Positions 51,729 to 61,444 of a stretch of 64,000 nucleotides of DNA are shown here, one piece after another. The DNA comes from Clostridium sp. BSD9I1. Lineage in GTDB: Bacteria; Bacillota; Clostridia; Clostridiales; Clostridiaceae. Numbering within the stretch: position 1 is the stretch's first letter; every line of letters begins with the position of its first letter. A program made the position numbers and the translations under genes. The notes beneath the pieces were generated by a model. It ran no database searches, was not told where the DNA came from, and worked only from the letters and a program-made list of their open reading frames with translations. The DNA lies in contig NZ_FYAM01000024.1 of NCBI RefSeq assembly GCF_900185645.1, positions 186,001 to 250,000 of the forward strand. Reading direction: 5' to 3'.

Positions 51729-53192
51729 GTGTATAAATTAGATCAAAATGAAACTCCTTTATTCGACGCATTAATGGAGTATGTTAATAGAGAGACAATT
51801 CCTTTTCACGTTCCTGGTCACAAAAAGGGCATAGGTATGGATGAGGAATTTAAAAATTTTATAGGGATAAATCCATTTAAAATAGATGTAACTGTTTTTA
51901 AATTAGTGGATAGCCTGCATCATTCCACAGGCCCTATAAAAAAGGCACAGGAATTAGCTGCAGATGCCTATGGCGCTGATGCAACGTTTTTTTCTATCCA
52001 TGGAACTTCTGGTGCTATCCAAGCCATGATTATGTCTGTAGTAAAATCTGGGGACAAAATATTAATTCCTAGAAATGTTCATAAATCTGTAACTGCAGGT
52101 ATAATTTTAAGTGGAGCAACTCCAGTTTATATGCAACCAGAACTAGATAAAACTGTCGGAATAGCACATGGTGTTACTCCTGAAACAGTAGAAAAAACCC
52201 TTAAAGCGCATCCAGATGCCAAAGCAGTACTTATTATAAATCCAACTTATTATGGAGTGGCTACAGATATTAAAAAAATAGCTGATATAGTTCATAGCTA
52301 TGACATTCCATTAATAGTAGATGAAGCTCATGGACCTCACTTAGGATTTAATGAAAAGTTACCTATGTCTGCAATTGAAGCTGGAGCCGATATATGTGCT
52401 CAAAGTACACATAAAATAATTGGTGCATTAACTCAATGTTCACTACTACAAGTACGTTCCAAAAGAGTAGACACTCACAGAGTTAAACAACAATTAAACT
52501 TACTTCAAACTACATCGCCTTCTTATATATTAATGGCTTCACTTGATTGTGCTAGACGACAAATTGCTCTACATGGACGTGAGCTATTAGATAATACCAT
52601 TGAACTTGCAAATTATGCCCGTGAAGAAATAAATAAAATTCCAGGATTCTACTGCTTCGGATGTGAAATTTTAAATAAGCCTGGTGCATTTGCATTAGAT
52701 CCTACAAAAATAACTATTACTTGTAGAGATTTAGGCATAACAGGATATGATTTAGATATGATACTTTCAAATAAGTACCACATTCAAGTAGAACTATCAG
52801 ATTTATATAATGTACTTGCTGTAGGTTCCTTTGGAGATACTAAAGAAAGTATAAATGCACTTTTAAATGCTTTAAAAGAAATAAGTGAAGACTACTATGG
52901 AAAAGGAGAAGTAAAATCTGACTTCATAGATATTCCATCTATTCCAAGACAGGAGTTAAATCCAAGAGAAGCATTTAATAGTGACAAAGTTTCTCTTCCA
53001 TTAAAGCAAAGTATAGGAGAAGTTAGCGGAGAATTTCTAATGGCTTATCCACCAGGAATTCCTATATTATGCCCTGGAGAAGTTATAACTAAAGAAATAA
53101 TAGAATATGTTCAAAGGCTTAAAGATACCGGATTATACGTTCAGGGTACTGAAGATCCTGAAGTTAATTATATAAAAGTTGTAAATCTGTAA
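51729..53192 (+). CDS. Orn/Lys/Arg family decarboxylase (SpeA-like)
   Basis: A fold type I PLP decarboxylase of about 487 residues, the short form seen in Firmicutes. It has IPFHVPGHKKGIGMDEEFKN, TFFSIHGTSGAIQAMIMSVV, LIVDEAHGPHLGF and the PLP lysine in CAQSTHKIIGALTQ. Bacillus SpeA is an arginine decarboxylase of this size; lysine or ornithine specificity cannot be excluded. I start at the GTG at 51729; a GTG at 51717 lies in the ribosome binding site. It may provide polyamine precursors for SpeE at 22.6 kb. Confidence 0.88.
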   Translation: MYKLDQNETPLFDALMEYVNRETIPFHVPGHKKGIGMDEEFKNFIGINPFKIDVTVFKLVDSLHHSTGPIKKAQELAADAYGADATFFSIHGTSGAIQAMIMSVVKSGDKILIPRNVHKSVTAGIILSGATPVYMQPELDKTVGIAHGVTPETVEKTLKAHPDAKAVLIINPTYYGVATDIKKIADIVHSYDIPLIVDEAHGPHLGFNEKLPMSAIEAGADICAQSTHKIIGALTQCSLLQVRSKRVDTHRVKQQLNLLQTTSPSYILMASLDCARRQIALHGRELLDNTIELANYAREEINKIPGFYCFGCEILNKPGAFALDPTKITITCRDLGITGYDLDMILSNKYHIQVELSDLYNVLAVGSFGDTKESINALLNALKEISEDYYGKGEVKSDFIDIPSIPRQELNPREAFNSDKVSLPLKQSIGEVSGEFLMAYPPGIPILCPGEVITKEIIEYVQRLKDTGLYVQGTEDPEVNYIKVVNL

Positions 53193-53199
53193 ATAATAG

Positions 53200-53247
53200 A
53201 GGTGCTGTCCTACAATGATTTTCTAAATCATTTAGGACAGCACCTTA
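53200..53247. terminator. Bidirectional terminator after the decarboxylase gene
   Basis: AGGTGCTGTCCTA pairs with TAGGACAGCACCT, with an inner AATGATTT/AAATCATT stem and a very small loop: about 20 bp in all. The stop codon of the converging phosphoesterase gene lies inside. A T-run is lacking on both sides, but the stem is strong. Confidence 0.65.
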
Positions 53248-54176
53248 GTAAATATCCACTTCTTCTCTTTAATGTCTCTCCCCTTAATAGTAACATTATT
53301 ACCCTTCACTTCAACATACACACCTTTAATATAGCGTTCACTTCTCCTGCCATTTTTACTGTTTGCATCATTAATAATAGTATAATGAACTGCCCCCGTA
53401 TTAACTATTGTAAATGGCATATTTAAAATTACACTGTTTTCATTTAAATCACTATGACTATGAGATGAAAATAATATTACTTCTGGATATTGTGATAATA
53501 TTTCTTTAATTTGTTCACTTTGCTTAACACCAATCCATCCTACATTACCATAATCTAATGGCTGGTGAAGAAATACAAATATTGGCCTTCCTTTTTGATA
53601 ATTTGCACCAAGCTTTTCCTCAAACCATTTTAACTGTTTATCTGATATAAATGCTGTCATAGAATTTAATGTTTCAGAGTTGCCATCCTCAGAACCTAAT
53701 GATATAAAATGATAACCTCTTACCCATGTATCATGATATACATTACTCTCCCCAGCAAATTCAAGATACCTATTTATAAAGCCTTGAACTTGCTCTGGTG
53801 AATTAATGCTAATATCATACTCAAAAAACTCATGATTACCAATATTTTTGATAATTACTTTAGGCAGTAATTTCTTATTTTTATTTAATACATTTTTTAT
53901 TGATTTATACTGCCTATCTGAACCTTGATCTACAATATCACCATTTAATATTAATACATCCATATTAGAGTTTATCTTATATAAGTCCTTGATAGCCTTT
54001 TTAAGACTACCAGTGTTTTCATGGATATCTCCTAACACAGCAAAAGCAAGGTCTACATCTGAGGACCCTTTTGCTGCCGATTCAACGATATTTTTAGATT
54101 TATATATGTATATGGATAATATTGTAATTAAAAAAATTACTGTAAATGTAATAATTATTAATTTAATCTTTTTAAT
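53232..54176 (-). CDS. Membrane-anchored calcineurin-like metallophosphoesterase with an apparent ATT start
   Basis: The core has LGDIHENTGSL (DxH), LILNGDIVDQG (GDxxD), IKNIGNHEFFEYD (GNHE), FVFLHQPLDYG and LFSSHSHSDL, the five metal-binding blocks of the family. The first canonical start (GTG at 54038) would begin inside the first beta strand and has no ribosome binding site. In frame upstream are a membrane anchor, KKIKLIIITFTVIFLITI, and a short linker. At 54176 an ATT codon sits six bases after GAGGGG, with an in-frame TAA about a dozen codons earlier and no ATG, GTG or TTG between. The protein would have 314 residues. Confidence 0.78.
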   Translation of the reverse strand: MKKIKLIIITFTVIFLITILSIYIYKSKNIVESAAKGSSDVDLAFAVLGDIHENTGSLKKAIKDLYKINSNMDVLILNGDIVDQGSDRQYKSIKNVLNKNKKLLPKVIIKNIGNHEFFEYDISINSPEQVQGFINRYLEFAGESNVYHDTWVRGYHFISLGSEDGNSETLNSMTAFISDKQLKWFEEKLGANYQKGRPIFVFLHQPLDYGNVGWIGVKQSEQIKEILSQYPEVILFSSHSHSDLNENSVILNMPFTIVNTGAVHYTIINDANSKNGRRSERYIKGVYVEVKGNNVTIKGRDIKEKKWIFTKVLS

Positions 54177-54354
54177 TTCTATCCCCTCTGCTTTATAAAT
54201 GATTTTTTAATTGCTTATATCTTTCCCACTTCAGCTGTATAATAAAACCTAAATCTAAAGATTATTTCTTATGTTAATAGATGATGCCAGTAATTGTATG
54301 GTTATAGAAGTGTTTAATGTATTACATTTAGAGGGAATTGAAGAAGATAAAATT

Positions 54355-54384
54355 AAGGTAAGCATATCAGATATGCTTACCTCT
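54355..54384 (-). terminator. Terminator after mutS2
   Basis: On the minus strand GGTAAGCATAT and ATATGCTTACC form a stem of 11 bp with a three-base loop, followed by TTAATTTTAT. Confidence 0.75.
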
Positions 54385-54412
54385 TAACTTGCCACTTGCC
54401 ATGTGGGTGGCA

Positions 54413-56773
54413 CTATTTTAGTTCTGCAATTGTTGCTCCTTCTCCGCCTTCTCCATATGCTCCTATTCTATAAGTTTTTACATGAGGATGGCGCTTTAAC
54501 ATATCATGTATAGCTTTTCTGAGAATTCCAGTACCTTTTCCATGTATAATTGTTACTGATCCAAGACCTGCCATATATGCTTCATCCAAATATTTATCAG
54601 TATTATAAACCGCTTCTTCTGCATCTAATCCTCTCAAATCTATGGATGATTCTACACTTCTTAAGTTCAATTTAGCTTCTCTCTTTTTAATTTTCTTTTC
54701 TTCTCTACTTACTCCATTAGCTGCCCTTAAGTCCTTTACCTTTACGCTTATTTTCATTATACCAGCTTGAACTTGAACTTCTCCCCTATTATCAGGCTTT
54801 GTAAGTATAATAACTTTTTGATTTAATGAAGGTAGGAAAACTTCTTCTCCAACATTTACGGTTTTTAATTCTTGCCCTTCATCCTTTTTAGTAGCTTCTT
54901 CCATGCTATCTAACTGGTCCATTTTATTTTTAAGCTTTGCTCTTTCACTTTCAAGCTTTTGTCTTGCATCAGAAGAGTAACCCATTCTCTCTAATTCTCT
55001 TATATTTTTAAGTATAGTATCTGCTTCTTCTTTAGCTTCTCTTAATATATTTTTCCCTTCTCTTTGAGCTTCTCTTAAGGCCTTTTCTCTAGTTCTATCT
55101 ACAGTATTTAATTTTTCTTCGTACTTTTCTTTTAAATTTTCAGCTTGAATCTTTAATATTTCAGCCTTACGCGCATCTTCCGCAGCTTTTATACTTTTTT
55201 CTTGGAGACTTTGAATCAAATCTTCAAATCTTAAACTATCGCTAGAAATGCTTTCTTTAGCATCATCTATTATATAATTAGGAAGTCCCAGTCTTTTAGA
55301 TATTTCGAATGCATTTGATTTTCCTGGAACACCTATTAAAAGTCTATAGGTTGGTCTTAAAGTTTCCACATTAAACTCCACAGAAGCATTCTCTACTCCT
55401 GAAGTTTTAAGCGCATATCCCTTAATCTCGCTATAATGAGTAGTTGCTACTACTTTGGTTTTTCTCTTTCTTAAATTTTCAAGTATAGCTACAGCAAGAG
55501 CTGCTCCCTCTGTAGGGTCTGTACCAGCCCCCAATTCATCAAATAATGCTAAGGAGTTTTTATCTGCCTCATCCATAATCTTTACTATATTTGTCATATG
55601 AGATGAAAACGTAGATAAGCTTTGTTCAATACTCTGCTCATCACCTATATCTGCAAATATTTCCTTAAAGAAGCTTACTGTAGAATTTTCCTTTGCAGGT
55701 ATCATAAGACCGCTTAATGCCATTATATGAAGAAGTCCTACAGTTTTTAAAGTAACAGTTTTCCCTCCTGTGTTAGGTCCTGTAACTATAAGTGATGTGA
55801 AATCTTTTCCTAAATATATATCATTATATACCACTACTTTAGGATCTATTAAAGGATGTCTTGATTCTATTATATCTATTACTCCATCATCATTTACATG
55901 AGGACGAGTTGCATTCATGTTACTTCCAAACTTAGCTTTTGCAAATATAAAATCCAGTTCCCAAACTATCTCTGCATTATTTTTAACAGCAAAAATATTA
56001 TCATATACTTTTCCTGAAAGCTCTTGAAGTATTCTTTCTATTTCAGCCTTTTCCTTTAGCATCAGTTCTTTTATTTCATTATTTAAGTTAACTAAGCTCA
56101 TAGGTTCTATAAAGAGCGTTGCTCCAGATGAGCTTTGATCATGAACAAGACCTGGTACCGCTCCCTTGTGCTCTGCTTTTACAGGAAGCACATATCTATC
56201 TCCTCTAATGGTATATATGCTCTCTTGAAGATGGTCTGAATGTGCTCTCATAAGTGAATTTACTTTATCTCTTATAGAAGCATTTTTATCTTTTAAAGTT
56301 CTTCTTATATTATAAAGAGTTGAACTTGCCTTATCTGATATCTCTTCTTCCCCTATGATCGCATTAAATATTTCATCCTCGAGACTCTTAAGAGGTACAA
56401 TTCCTTCGCAGATGCTTTCAATAACTCTGTAGCTTTCTTCTTCTTCCTTGTGAGATACATAATCTTTAAATCTTCTTGCACTTCTAAGAAGTGCTGCAAT
56501 TCTTAAAAGCTGTCCTGGTAAAAGTACAGAACCCTTTTCAGCCCTATTTATACCTTCTCGTACATCATGTACTCCTTCAAAGGGAGGAGTGCCCTTTTTC
56601 GTTAAAAGCATCAATGCTTCATGAGTTTCCTCAAGATGCTCTTGAACTTCATATAAACTTTTATAAGGCTCTAATTTTTCGATTAAATCTTTACCTGCTC
56701 CAGTTACTGCATAATTCTTAATCATTTCTCTTATTTTATTAAATTCTAATACTCTAAGTGCTCTTTCGTTCAT
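54413..56773 (-). CDS. mutS2: MutS2 family endonuclease/ATPase
   Basis: A protein of 786 residues with the MutS core and ATPase domains: Walker A GPNTGGKT at 332-339, then DIGDEQSIEQSLSTFSSHMT and LFDELGAGTDPTEGAAL. A long coiled coil covers about 510-620. The C-terminal Smr nuclease domain has SIDLRGLDAEEAV and TIIHGKGTGILRKAI. It lacks the MutS mismatch-recognition domain. MutS2 is linked to suppression of recombination and to rescue of collided ribosomes. It is 21 bases after the U32 gene and may share its transcript. Confidence 0.95.
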   Translation of the reverse strand: MNERALRVLEFNKIREMIKNYAVTGAGKDLIEKLEPYKSLYEVQEHLEETHEALMLLTKKGTPPFEGVHDVREGINRAEKGSVLLPGQLLRIAALLRSARRFKDYVSHKEEEESYRVIESICEGIVPLKSLEDEIFNAIIGEEEISDKASSTLYNIRRTLKDKNASIRDKVNSLMRAHSDHLQESIYTIRGDRYVLPVKAEHKGAVPGLVHDQSSSGATLFIEPMSLVNLNNEIKELMLKEKAEIERILQELSGKVYDNIFAVKNNAEIVWELDFIFAKAKFGSNMNATRPHVNDDGVIDIIESRHPLIDPKVVVYNDIYLGKDFTSLIVTGPNTGGKTVTLKTVGLLHIMALSGLMIPAKENSTVSFFKEIFADIGDEQSIEQSLSTFSSHMTNIVKIMDEADKNSLALFDELGAGTDPTEGAALAVAILENLRKRKTKVVATTHYSEIKGYALKTSGVENASVEFNVETLRPTYRLLIGVPGKSNAFEISKRLGLPNYIIDDAKESISSDSLRFEDLIQSLQEKSIKAAEDARKAEILKIQAENLKEKYEEKLNTVDRTREKALREAQREGKNILREAKEEADTILKNIRELERMGYSSDARQKLESERAKLKNKMDQLDSMEEATKKDEGQELKTVNVGEEVFLPSLNQKVIILTKPDNRGEVQVQAGIMKISVKVKDLRAANGVSREEKKIKKREAKLNLRSVESSIDLRGLDAEEAVYNTDKYLDEAYMAGLGSVTIIHGKGTGILRKAIHDMLKRHPHVKTYRIGAYGEGGEGATIAELK

Positions 56774-56794
56774 TTCTTAAAACCACCTTATTAT

Positions 56795-59149
56795 TTACTC
56801 TACGCCTCTTCTAAAGTGTCCTCTTGTGTAATTTTCAAATTCTTCATTCCACTGCCTATCTTGAAGCGCCTTAACTATTTTTAGAGTTTCATCGTAACTT
56901 TCATCTGTAAAATCTATTCTCATACTATTTATATTTAACTTCTCTAATTCTTTAATATTAGATATTAAATTTAATGGAACAGAATTTAATATATAGCTTC
57001 TGCAAAATTTATCCGTATAAACTGGAAATTTATTTTCCAGTCTATCTATTAATTTAAAATTGCCTCTTTCACAGTAATTGTTGCACTGCTTAGAATCACA
57101 CTTTCCACCATAAGTACTTCCTATAGGACAATATTCACTTACCATAACTTCTATTGTTCCATATACAAGCATTTGAAGCCCTGAGCTTATCCTTTTACTT
57201 AAAGAAGCTATTTCCTTTTTATTTAGTTCTACACTAATCAAACTTCCATTTATAATCTTATTAAAGAACTCTAGCGAGTAACTATTAAATATATTTAATT
57301 TATAATCTCCAATTATAGGAACAATACTATTAAATTTATTTATTATTCCAAGGTTAGCAGTTACAATTCCCTTTATATTTTTCAGGTTATCATTAATATA
57401 TTTTTCTACATAATTAAATTCTTCTTTAATTATGTTTGGAGCCTTTAAATAAATATTTACCTCTTCTTTTAAAAGCCTCTCAATATTAAGTTTGCTGTTT
57501 CTTATGAAAGGATTAAATATTATGTCCCTTTCCCCAAGTTCTTTTAAAGCCTTTAACTGCTCTACAGTTGTTACATAAAACATTTTCTCTGGTACTTCAG
57601 CTTTTACACACTCATAACTTGGCTCTTTAAAACTTCTTTCATTAAGTTTTTTACTTTCATTATAGAAATTTATGATTTCATTATTTATTGCTTCTGTAAG
57701 TTTTCTTCTCACCTCATTAATAGAGGATACAGGTAAAAATCCCTCTTCAAACATATTAAATTTTACATTATTAAATTCAAAAGGGGTATCTCCTGTTTTA
57801 CTTAAATTTTCTATAATTTTCTCATCAGCTAACGGTCTTTTTATCGCGTGTTGAACCTCTTCACCCTTTATTATAACTTCCTTATTATTTATATTAGCAT
57901 ATAGTGTTATTGGATTGCCAACCTTGAAATCTATACTAATATCTACAGATATTTTTCTTCTGTAATGATTTTTATAATATTCTTCATAACTTGCCATGAG
58001 CTCGTTATCTAAGGTTTTATATATTTCATCTCCTGAATTATAGTTTTGAGGTAAAAGCGTTACTATATCTCCTTTATAGGCCTTTTCTACTTCTTTACCC
58101 TTTACTATAATCTTATTTATAATAAATCCTTTATCTCCTATCCTTACACCATCTTTTATGGCTATATTTTGTTCAAGTTTTATGGATTTATTACTGCTTG
58201 CCTTTCCTAAAAAAACTCCAGTGTTTTTAGGGAAGGAATAAGACATCATATCCTTTCCTACATTCCCATAAAGATAGGCCTTTGAAAATCCTTCTCTATT
58301 AAATAACTGAAGAAGTTTATTATATTCTTCTTCAAATTTAAATTCTTCATTATTATATATACTATCTATTGCTCTTCTATAAATGCTTACTACCCCTGCT
58401 ACATATTCCGGCCTTTTCATTCTTCCTTCTATTTTAAGTGAGGTTACACCACTATTTACTATATCTTTTATATCCTTTAAAGTACATATATCCTTAGGAC
58501 TTAATAAATATCCTTGCTTGGTTTTTTCATTTCCTTCTTCTTCTAACTTATATGGAAGCCTGCAAGGTTGGGCACACCTTCCTCTATTTCCGCTCCTGCC
58601 TCCTATAAGGCTACTCATAAGACATTGGCCAGAATAACATATGCACAATGCTCCATGAACAAATATTTCAATATCAGCACCTAATTCATTTGAAATATGT
58701 GTTATTTCTTTTAAAGAAAGCTCCCTGGAAAGCACTATCCTCTTAAAATTATGTTTTTTAAGAAATTCTGCTCCCTCTAAATTATGTACTGTCATTTGAG
58801 TGGATGCATGCAGTTCCATTTCAGGGACATATTTATTTATTAAGCTTATAAGACCTAAATCTTGAATTATAAGCGCATCTACCCCAATATTATATAAAAA
58901 CTTTACATATTCAAGTGCTTCTAAAACCTCATCTTCCTTAAGCAAAGTGTTTACTGTAACAAATACTCTAACTCCATATAAGTGGCAGTACTTTACTACC
59001 TTCTTCATATTTTCTTCATCAAAATTTGAGGCATAAGCTCTAGCTGAAAACTTACTTCCTCCTAGATATATAGCATCAGCCCCCGCCTGTACTGCAGCTA
59101 CTAAACTATCCATGTCTCCTGCTGGAGCTAATAATTCTATTTTATTCAT
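56795..59149 (-). CDS. U32 family peptidase with DUF3656-type C-terminal region
   Basis: The N-terminal half begins MNKIELLAPAGDMDSLVAAV and includes the signature EIFVHGALCICYSGQCLMSS with RSGNRGRCAQPCR, whose Cys residues may hold an iron-sulfur cluster. A second half (about 380-780) contains another Cys group, EYCPIGSTYGGKCDSKQCNN. The E. coli relative RlhA hydroxylates 23S rRNA; others are called collagenase-like. The actual reaction here is uncertain. I use the ATG at 59149, eight bases after GGGAG; the frame opens at 59164. It sits upstream of mutS2. Confidence 0.9.
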   Translation of the reverse strand: MNKIELLAPAGDMDSLVAAVQAGADAIYLGGSKFSARAYASNFDEENMKKVVKYCHLYGVRVFVTVNTLLKEDEVLEALEYVKFLYNIGVDALIIQDLGLISLINKYVPEMELHASTQMTVHNLEGAEFLKKHNFKRIVLSRELSLKEITHISNELGADIEIFVHGALCICYSGQCLMSSLIGGRSGNRGRCAQPCRLPYKLEEEGNEKTKQGYLLSPKDICTLKDIKDIVNSGVTSLKIEGRMKRPEYVAGVVSIYRRAIDSIYNNEEFKFEEEYNKLLQLFNREGFSKAYLYGNVGKDMMSYSFPKNTGVFLGKASSNKSIKLEQNIAIKDGVRIGDKGFIINKIIVKGKEVEKAYKGDIVTLLPQNYNSGDEIYKTLDNELMASYEEYYKNHYRRKISVDISIDFKVGNPITLYANINNKEVIIKGEEVQHAIKRPLADEKIIENLSKTGDTPFEFNNVKFNMFEEGFLPVSSINEVRRKLTEAINNEIINFYNESKKLNERSFKEPSYECVKAEVPEKMFYVTTVEQLKALKELGERDIIFNPFIRNSKLNIERLLKEEVNIYLKAPNIIKEEFNYVEKYINDNLKNIKGIVTANLGIINKFNSIVPIIGDYKLNIFNSYSLEFFNKIINGSLISVELNKKEIASLSKRISSGLQMLVYGTIEVMVSEYCPIGSTYGGKCDSKQCNNYCERGNFKLIDRLENKFPVYTDKFCRSYILNSVPLNLISNIKELEKLNINSMRIDFTDESYDETLKIVKALQDRQWNEEFENYTRGHFRRGVE

Positions 59150-59220
59150 TTTCATCTCTCCCATTTGAAATCCTAAGGTTTATTATACAATAATTAACTA
59201 TAGTAGTTAAGGATATTTTT

Positions 59221-59259
59221 ATATAAGTTATTATTCCCCATGTAAATAATAACTTATAT
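59221..59259 (-). terminator. Second hairpin downstream of the DNRLRE-like gene
   Basis: A perfect 15-bp AT-rich stem, ATATAAGTTATTATT with its complement, has a nine-base loop. It lies between the DNRLRE-like gene and the U32 gene and may back up the preceding terminator. Confidence 0.5.
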
Positions 59260-59290
59260 ATAATAATTAATATAGTTTTTCAATAAAATA

Positions 59291-59324
59291 AATTAGCTAT
59301 TAATCATCATATTAATAGCTAATT
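59291..59324 (-). terminator. Terminator overlapping the end of the DNRLRE-like gene
   Basis: AATTAGCTATTAAT and its exact complement form a 14-bp stem with a six-base loop, followed on the minus strand by TTATTTTATT. The stop codon at 59323 touches the stem. Confidence 0.65.
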
Positions 59325-59913
59325 AGGAATTTTCTTTATTAATAGGAGGCAATATATAATACTTACAAGAAATAGGAATTGTTTTTATACAATAATTATT
59401 TAAATTATTTCTAAAGTGTATTCTTAAAAATGGGACAAGATATTTATCATTGTTTAGAGCTGAGCCATAGGTAATTACTTGCTCACTATCACTATCTGCA
59501 AATATAGTTAATCCTTTGTTAGATAAATTATTATTTATCCATTGTAAAACAATGGGAGTTATATTGATTTGTGAGTATATCTTATCTTTAGATGTTGAAA
59601 ACACTATTCCTAATGAAGACTCATAATTAGGTCTATTATAATAATTTGTATAGGTGCTAAAGTCCTCCAAAAGAGGGTATACCCAGTAATAATTATCAGC
59701 TTCATATAATGAATTACCCGTTTTAAATAATACAATTTCAGCTGAATAAATTTCTATATTTGCTGGAATAAGCGGCAATTCGAAATGCAAATAACTTATA
59801 TAATCATATTTTTTACTCTTACCTACAGTTATAATGTTACTTCTTATATTTTTTTTCACATAATTACTTAATACTGTTAGGCTTTTAGACGAAGGTATTT
59901 CTATTGATGGCAA
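59323..59913 (-). CDS. DNRLRE-domain-like surface protein
   Basis: A beta-rich protein of 196 residues. YLHFELPLIPANIEIYSAEI, then INITPIVLQWINNNLSNKGL and a late YLVPFLRIHF resemble the DNRLRE (carbohydrate/adhesion) fold found in secreted proteins. There is no signal peptide or membrane segment, so it could reach a surface only by spore coat assembly or an unknown route. The start is probably TTG at 59913, eight bases after GGGAGG; a GTG at 59922 lies inside that site. It has weak similarity to nothing else here. Confidence 0.55.
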   Translation of the reverse strand: MPSIEIPSSKSLTVLSNYVKKNIRSNIITVGKSKKYDYISYLHFELPLIPANIEIYSAEIVLFKTGNSLYEADNYYWVYPLLEDFSTYTNYYNRPNYESSLGIVFSTSKDKIYSQINITPIVLQWINNNLSNKGLTIFADSDSEQVITYGSALNNDKYLVPFLRIHFRNNLNNYCIKTIPISCKYYILPPINKENS

Positions 59914-59948
59914 ATTAAACACCTCCCTTATTTAAGGTTTTTATTCGA

Positions 59949-59978
59949 GGTCTTGGAGTACAATAGTACTCCAAAACC
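59949..59978 (-). terminator. Terminator after the 97-residue protein gene
   Basis: GGTCTTGGAGTAC and GTACTCCAAAACC form a 13-bp stem with one mismatch and a four-base loop, followed by an AT-rich stretch on the minus strand. Confidence 0.7.
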
Positions 59979-59992
59979 GTTTTATATTAATA

Positions 59993-60286
59993 TTATGGTG
60001 TTTCTACATAAAGATAGGATGCATATGCTTTTACGTCTACAGTATCTGTTTCTCCTACAGTTGGATCTATAGCAATATTAAAAACATCAGAACCTGTCCA
60101 TGCGCCAGCGTTATACTGTCTAGAAGCAAAATAATGTTCTTTTGCTCCTCCATCTCTTGTAACAAGTGCGTCAACTAAAACATTTACTTTAAAAGTTACA
60201 TCAAATGTTGTTGTAACTGTAGCAACTACTTCACTACCATCATTAATTTGGGTTATTACTGGGGCCTCATTATAATTAAAAGCCAT
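59993..60286 (-). CDS. Small beta-rich protein of unknown function
   Basis: The protein has 97 residues, no Cys and no signal peptide: MAFNYNEAPVITQINDGSEV at the start and alternating Val/Thr strands after that (VVATVTTTFDVTFKVNVLVD). The start MAFNY resembles the MALNY start of the 163-residue neighbour. GGAGATG precedes the ATG and it has its own terminator. I do not recognise the family. Its surroundings suggest a self-assembling surface or spore-coat component, which is a guess. Confidence 0.6.
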   Translation of the reverse strand: MAFNYNEAPVITQINDGSEVVATVTTTFDVTFKVNVLVDALVTRDGGAKEHYFASRQYNAGAWTGSDVFNIAIDPTVGETDTVDVKAYASYLYVETP

Positions 60287-60459
60287 AACTTTACATCTCC
60301 ACTTTTCTAAATTTAAGAGTAACTTTCATTGTTACTCTCACTATAATATATGAATCTAGTTCTAACTTGTGATAACTTTATAACAATATTTATAAACTTT
60401 TATTATATAACAATGAAATTATATATAATTTACGTACAATCTTTTTTAAGTAACCATAA

Positions 60460-60492
60460 AGGCTGGTGACAAAATATATTTGTCACCAGCCT
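60460..60492 (-). terminator. Terminator after the 163-residue protein gene
   Basis: AGGCTGGTGACAAA and TTTGTCACCAGCCT form a 14-bp stem with a short loop. On the minus strand it is followed by TTATGG, so the T-run is short but the stem is strong. Confidence 0.7.
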
Positions 60493-60534
60493 AGAACTTA
60501 GCTTAATTTGTAATTTATTAATTATACTTTTTAA

Positions 60535-61026
60535 TTACTCTTCAAACTGTGAAAGTTTAATTCCTCTGTTTGGTGGCTGTAGTACACATATTGGTCCAGG
60601 TACTTGGCGTATATCACAAGGTTCAGTTCCAGCTTTTATTGCAGCATCTACTAAACCTGTTTGATAACATCCTTCTAGAACAAAATTAAATTCTCCTAGT
60701 GCATCTGGAGCTACTTCTGCATTGCTTAAATCATCCCATTTTATTCTTCTTACAGCTAAATTTAAAAGACAATCATTTAGTCCTGGTGCTGAAACTTCTA
60801 TATCTAAATTTGCAGCTTGCTCTATTGGAACTTCTGTGCCATTTTTGGAAACCCTTAATACATTGTGATTTTCACAAAGTTCTAATTCCCAGTGGCTTAT
60901 TTCAGGCATTGTAGGCCCTGTTTGTGTTACTATATAAGTCCAAGTTTGTTCAAATCTATTTTCAGCGGCATTAAACTCACATTCAGGTGAACCAGGTGCT
61001 AAAGCTATACTATAATTAAGTGCCAT
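60535..61026 (-). CDS. Cys-containing protein of unknown function
   Basis: A 163-residue soluble protein that begins MALNYSIALAPGSPECEFNA and has single, spaced Cys residues (six in all) and an acidic composition. ISHWELELCENHNVLRVSKN and FNFVLEGCYQTGLVDAAIKA suggest a beta-sandwich fold. GGGAGTGAT precedes the ATG, and a terminator follows. I do not recognise it. It is divergent from the Cys-rich gene at 61.2 kb and could belong to the same surface structure. Confidence 0.6.
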   Translation of the reverse strand: MALNYSIALAPGSPECEFNAAENRFEQTWTYIVTQTGPTMPEISHWELELCENHNVLRVSKNGTEVPIEQAANLDIEVSAPGLNDCLLNLAVRRIKWDDLSNAEVAPDALGEFNFVLEGCYQTGLVDAAIKAGTEPCDIRQVPGPICVLQPPNRGIKLSQFEE

Positions 61027-61213
61027 ATTATCACTCCCATTTATTACTTATACTTATTATTTACTTCTAATGTATTATATTAATGTATTCACTTTTATGA
61101 TACCTTTTAACAGTAAAATATTGAACATATTGTTAATACATTTAGTGTCAAAACTGATAATGTTTCATATTATTATATTAGATAGTTTCAATTAATCCTT
61201 AGGGGTGTGTGTA

Positions 61214-61444
61214 TTGAATATAAACTTAAAAAATACTTCTTCTTGCATTGTATGCTCTGAACCTATAATCGTTAACCCCTGTGAAAGTTGTAAAAGTGTT
61301 GAACTTCATATAAAGATGCCTCCTTGCAAACCACATAAGCCCTGTAAATTTAATTACAAGGCAATAGTTATCTTAATATTTATTTTGCTTTTATATAAGT
61401 GCTGCTGCCCACCAAATTATAGGAACAGATGTTATAATCGTTAG
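61214..61444 (+). CDS. Cys-rich small protein with a C-terminal membrane segment
   Basis: The protein has about 76 residues and a very Cys-rich N-half: CIVCSEPIIVNPCESC, then MPPCKPHKPCKF. A hydrophobic segment follows (KAIVILIFILLLY) and then CCCPPNYRNRCYNR. The motif CSxPxxVxxCxxC is shared with the next gene. I chose the TTG at 61214 because AGGGGTG lies six bases before it; the GTG at 61205 is inside that site. No known family comes to mind; disulfide cross-linking in a spore or cell surface layer is plausible. Confidence 0.6.
   Translation: MNINLKNTSSCIVCSEPIIVNPCESCKSVELHIKMPPCKPHKPCKFNYKAIVILIFILLLYKCCCPPNYRNRCYNR

Noticed and set aside
54271-54387. A 38-codon plus-strand ORF (MLIDDASNCM... 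to ...SDMLTS) between the phosphoesterase and mutS2 genes
   Set aside because: No ribosome binding site, no recognisable domain, and its end overlaps the mutS2 terminator hairpin. It may be a chance ORF or a gene remnant.
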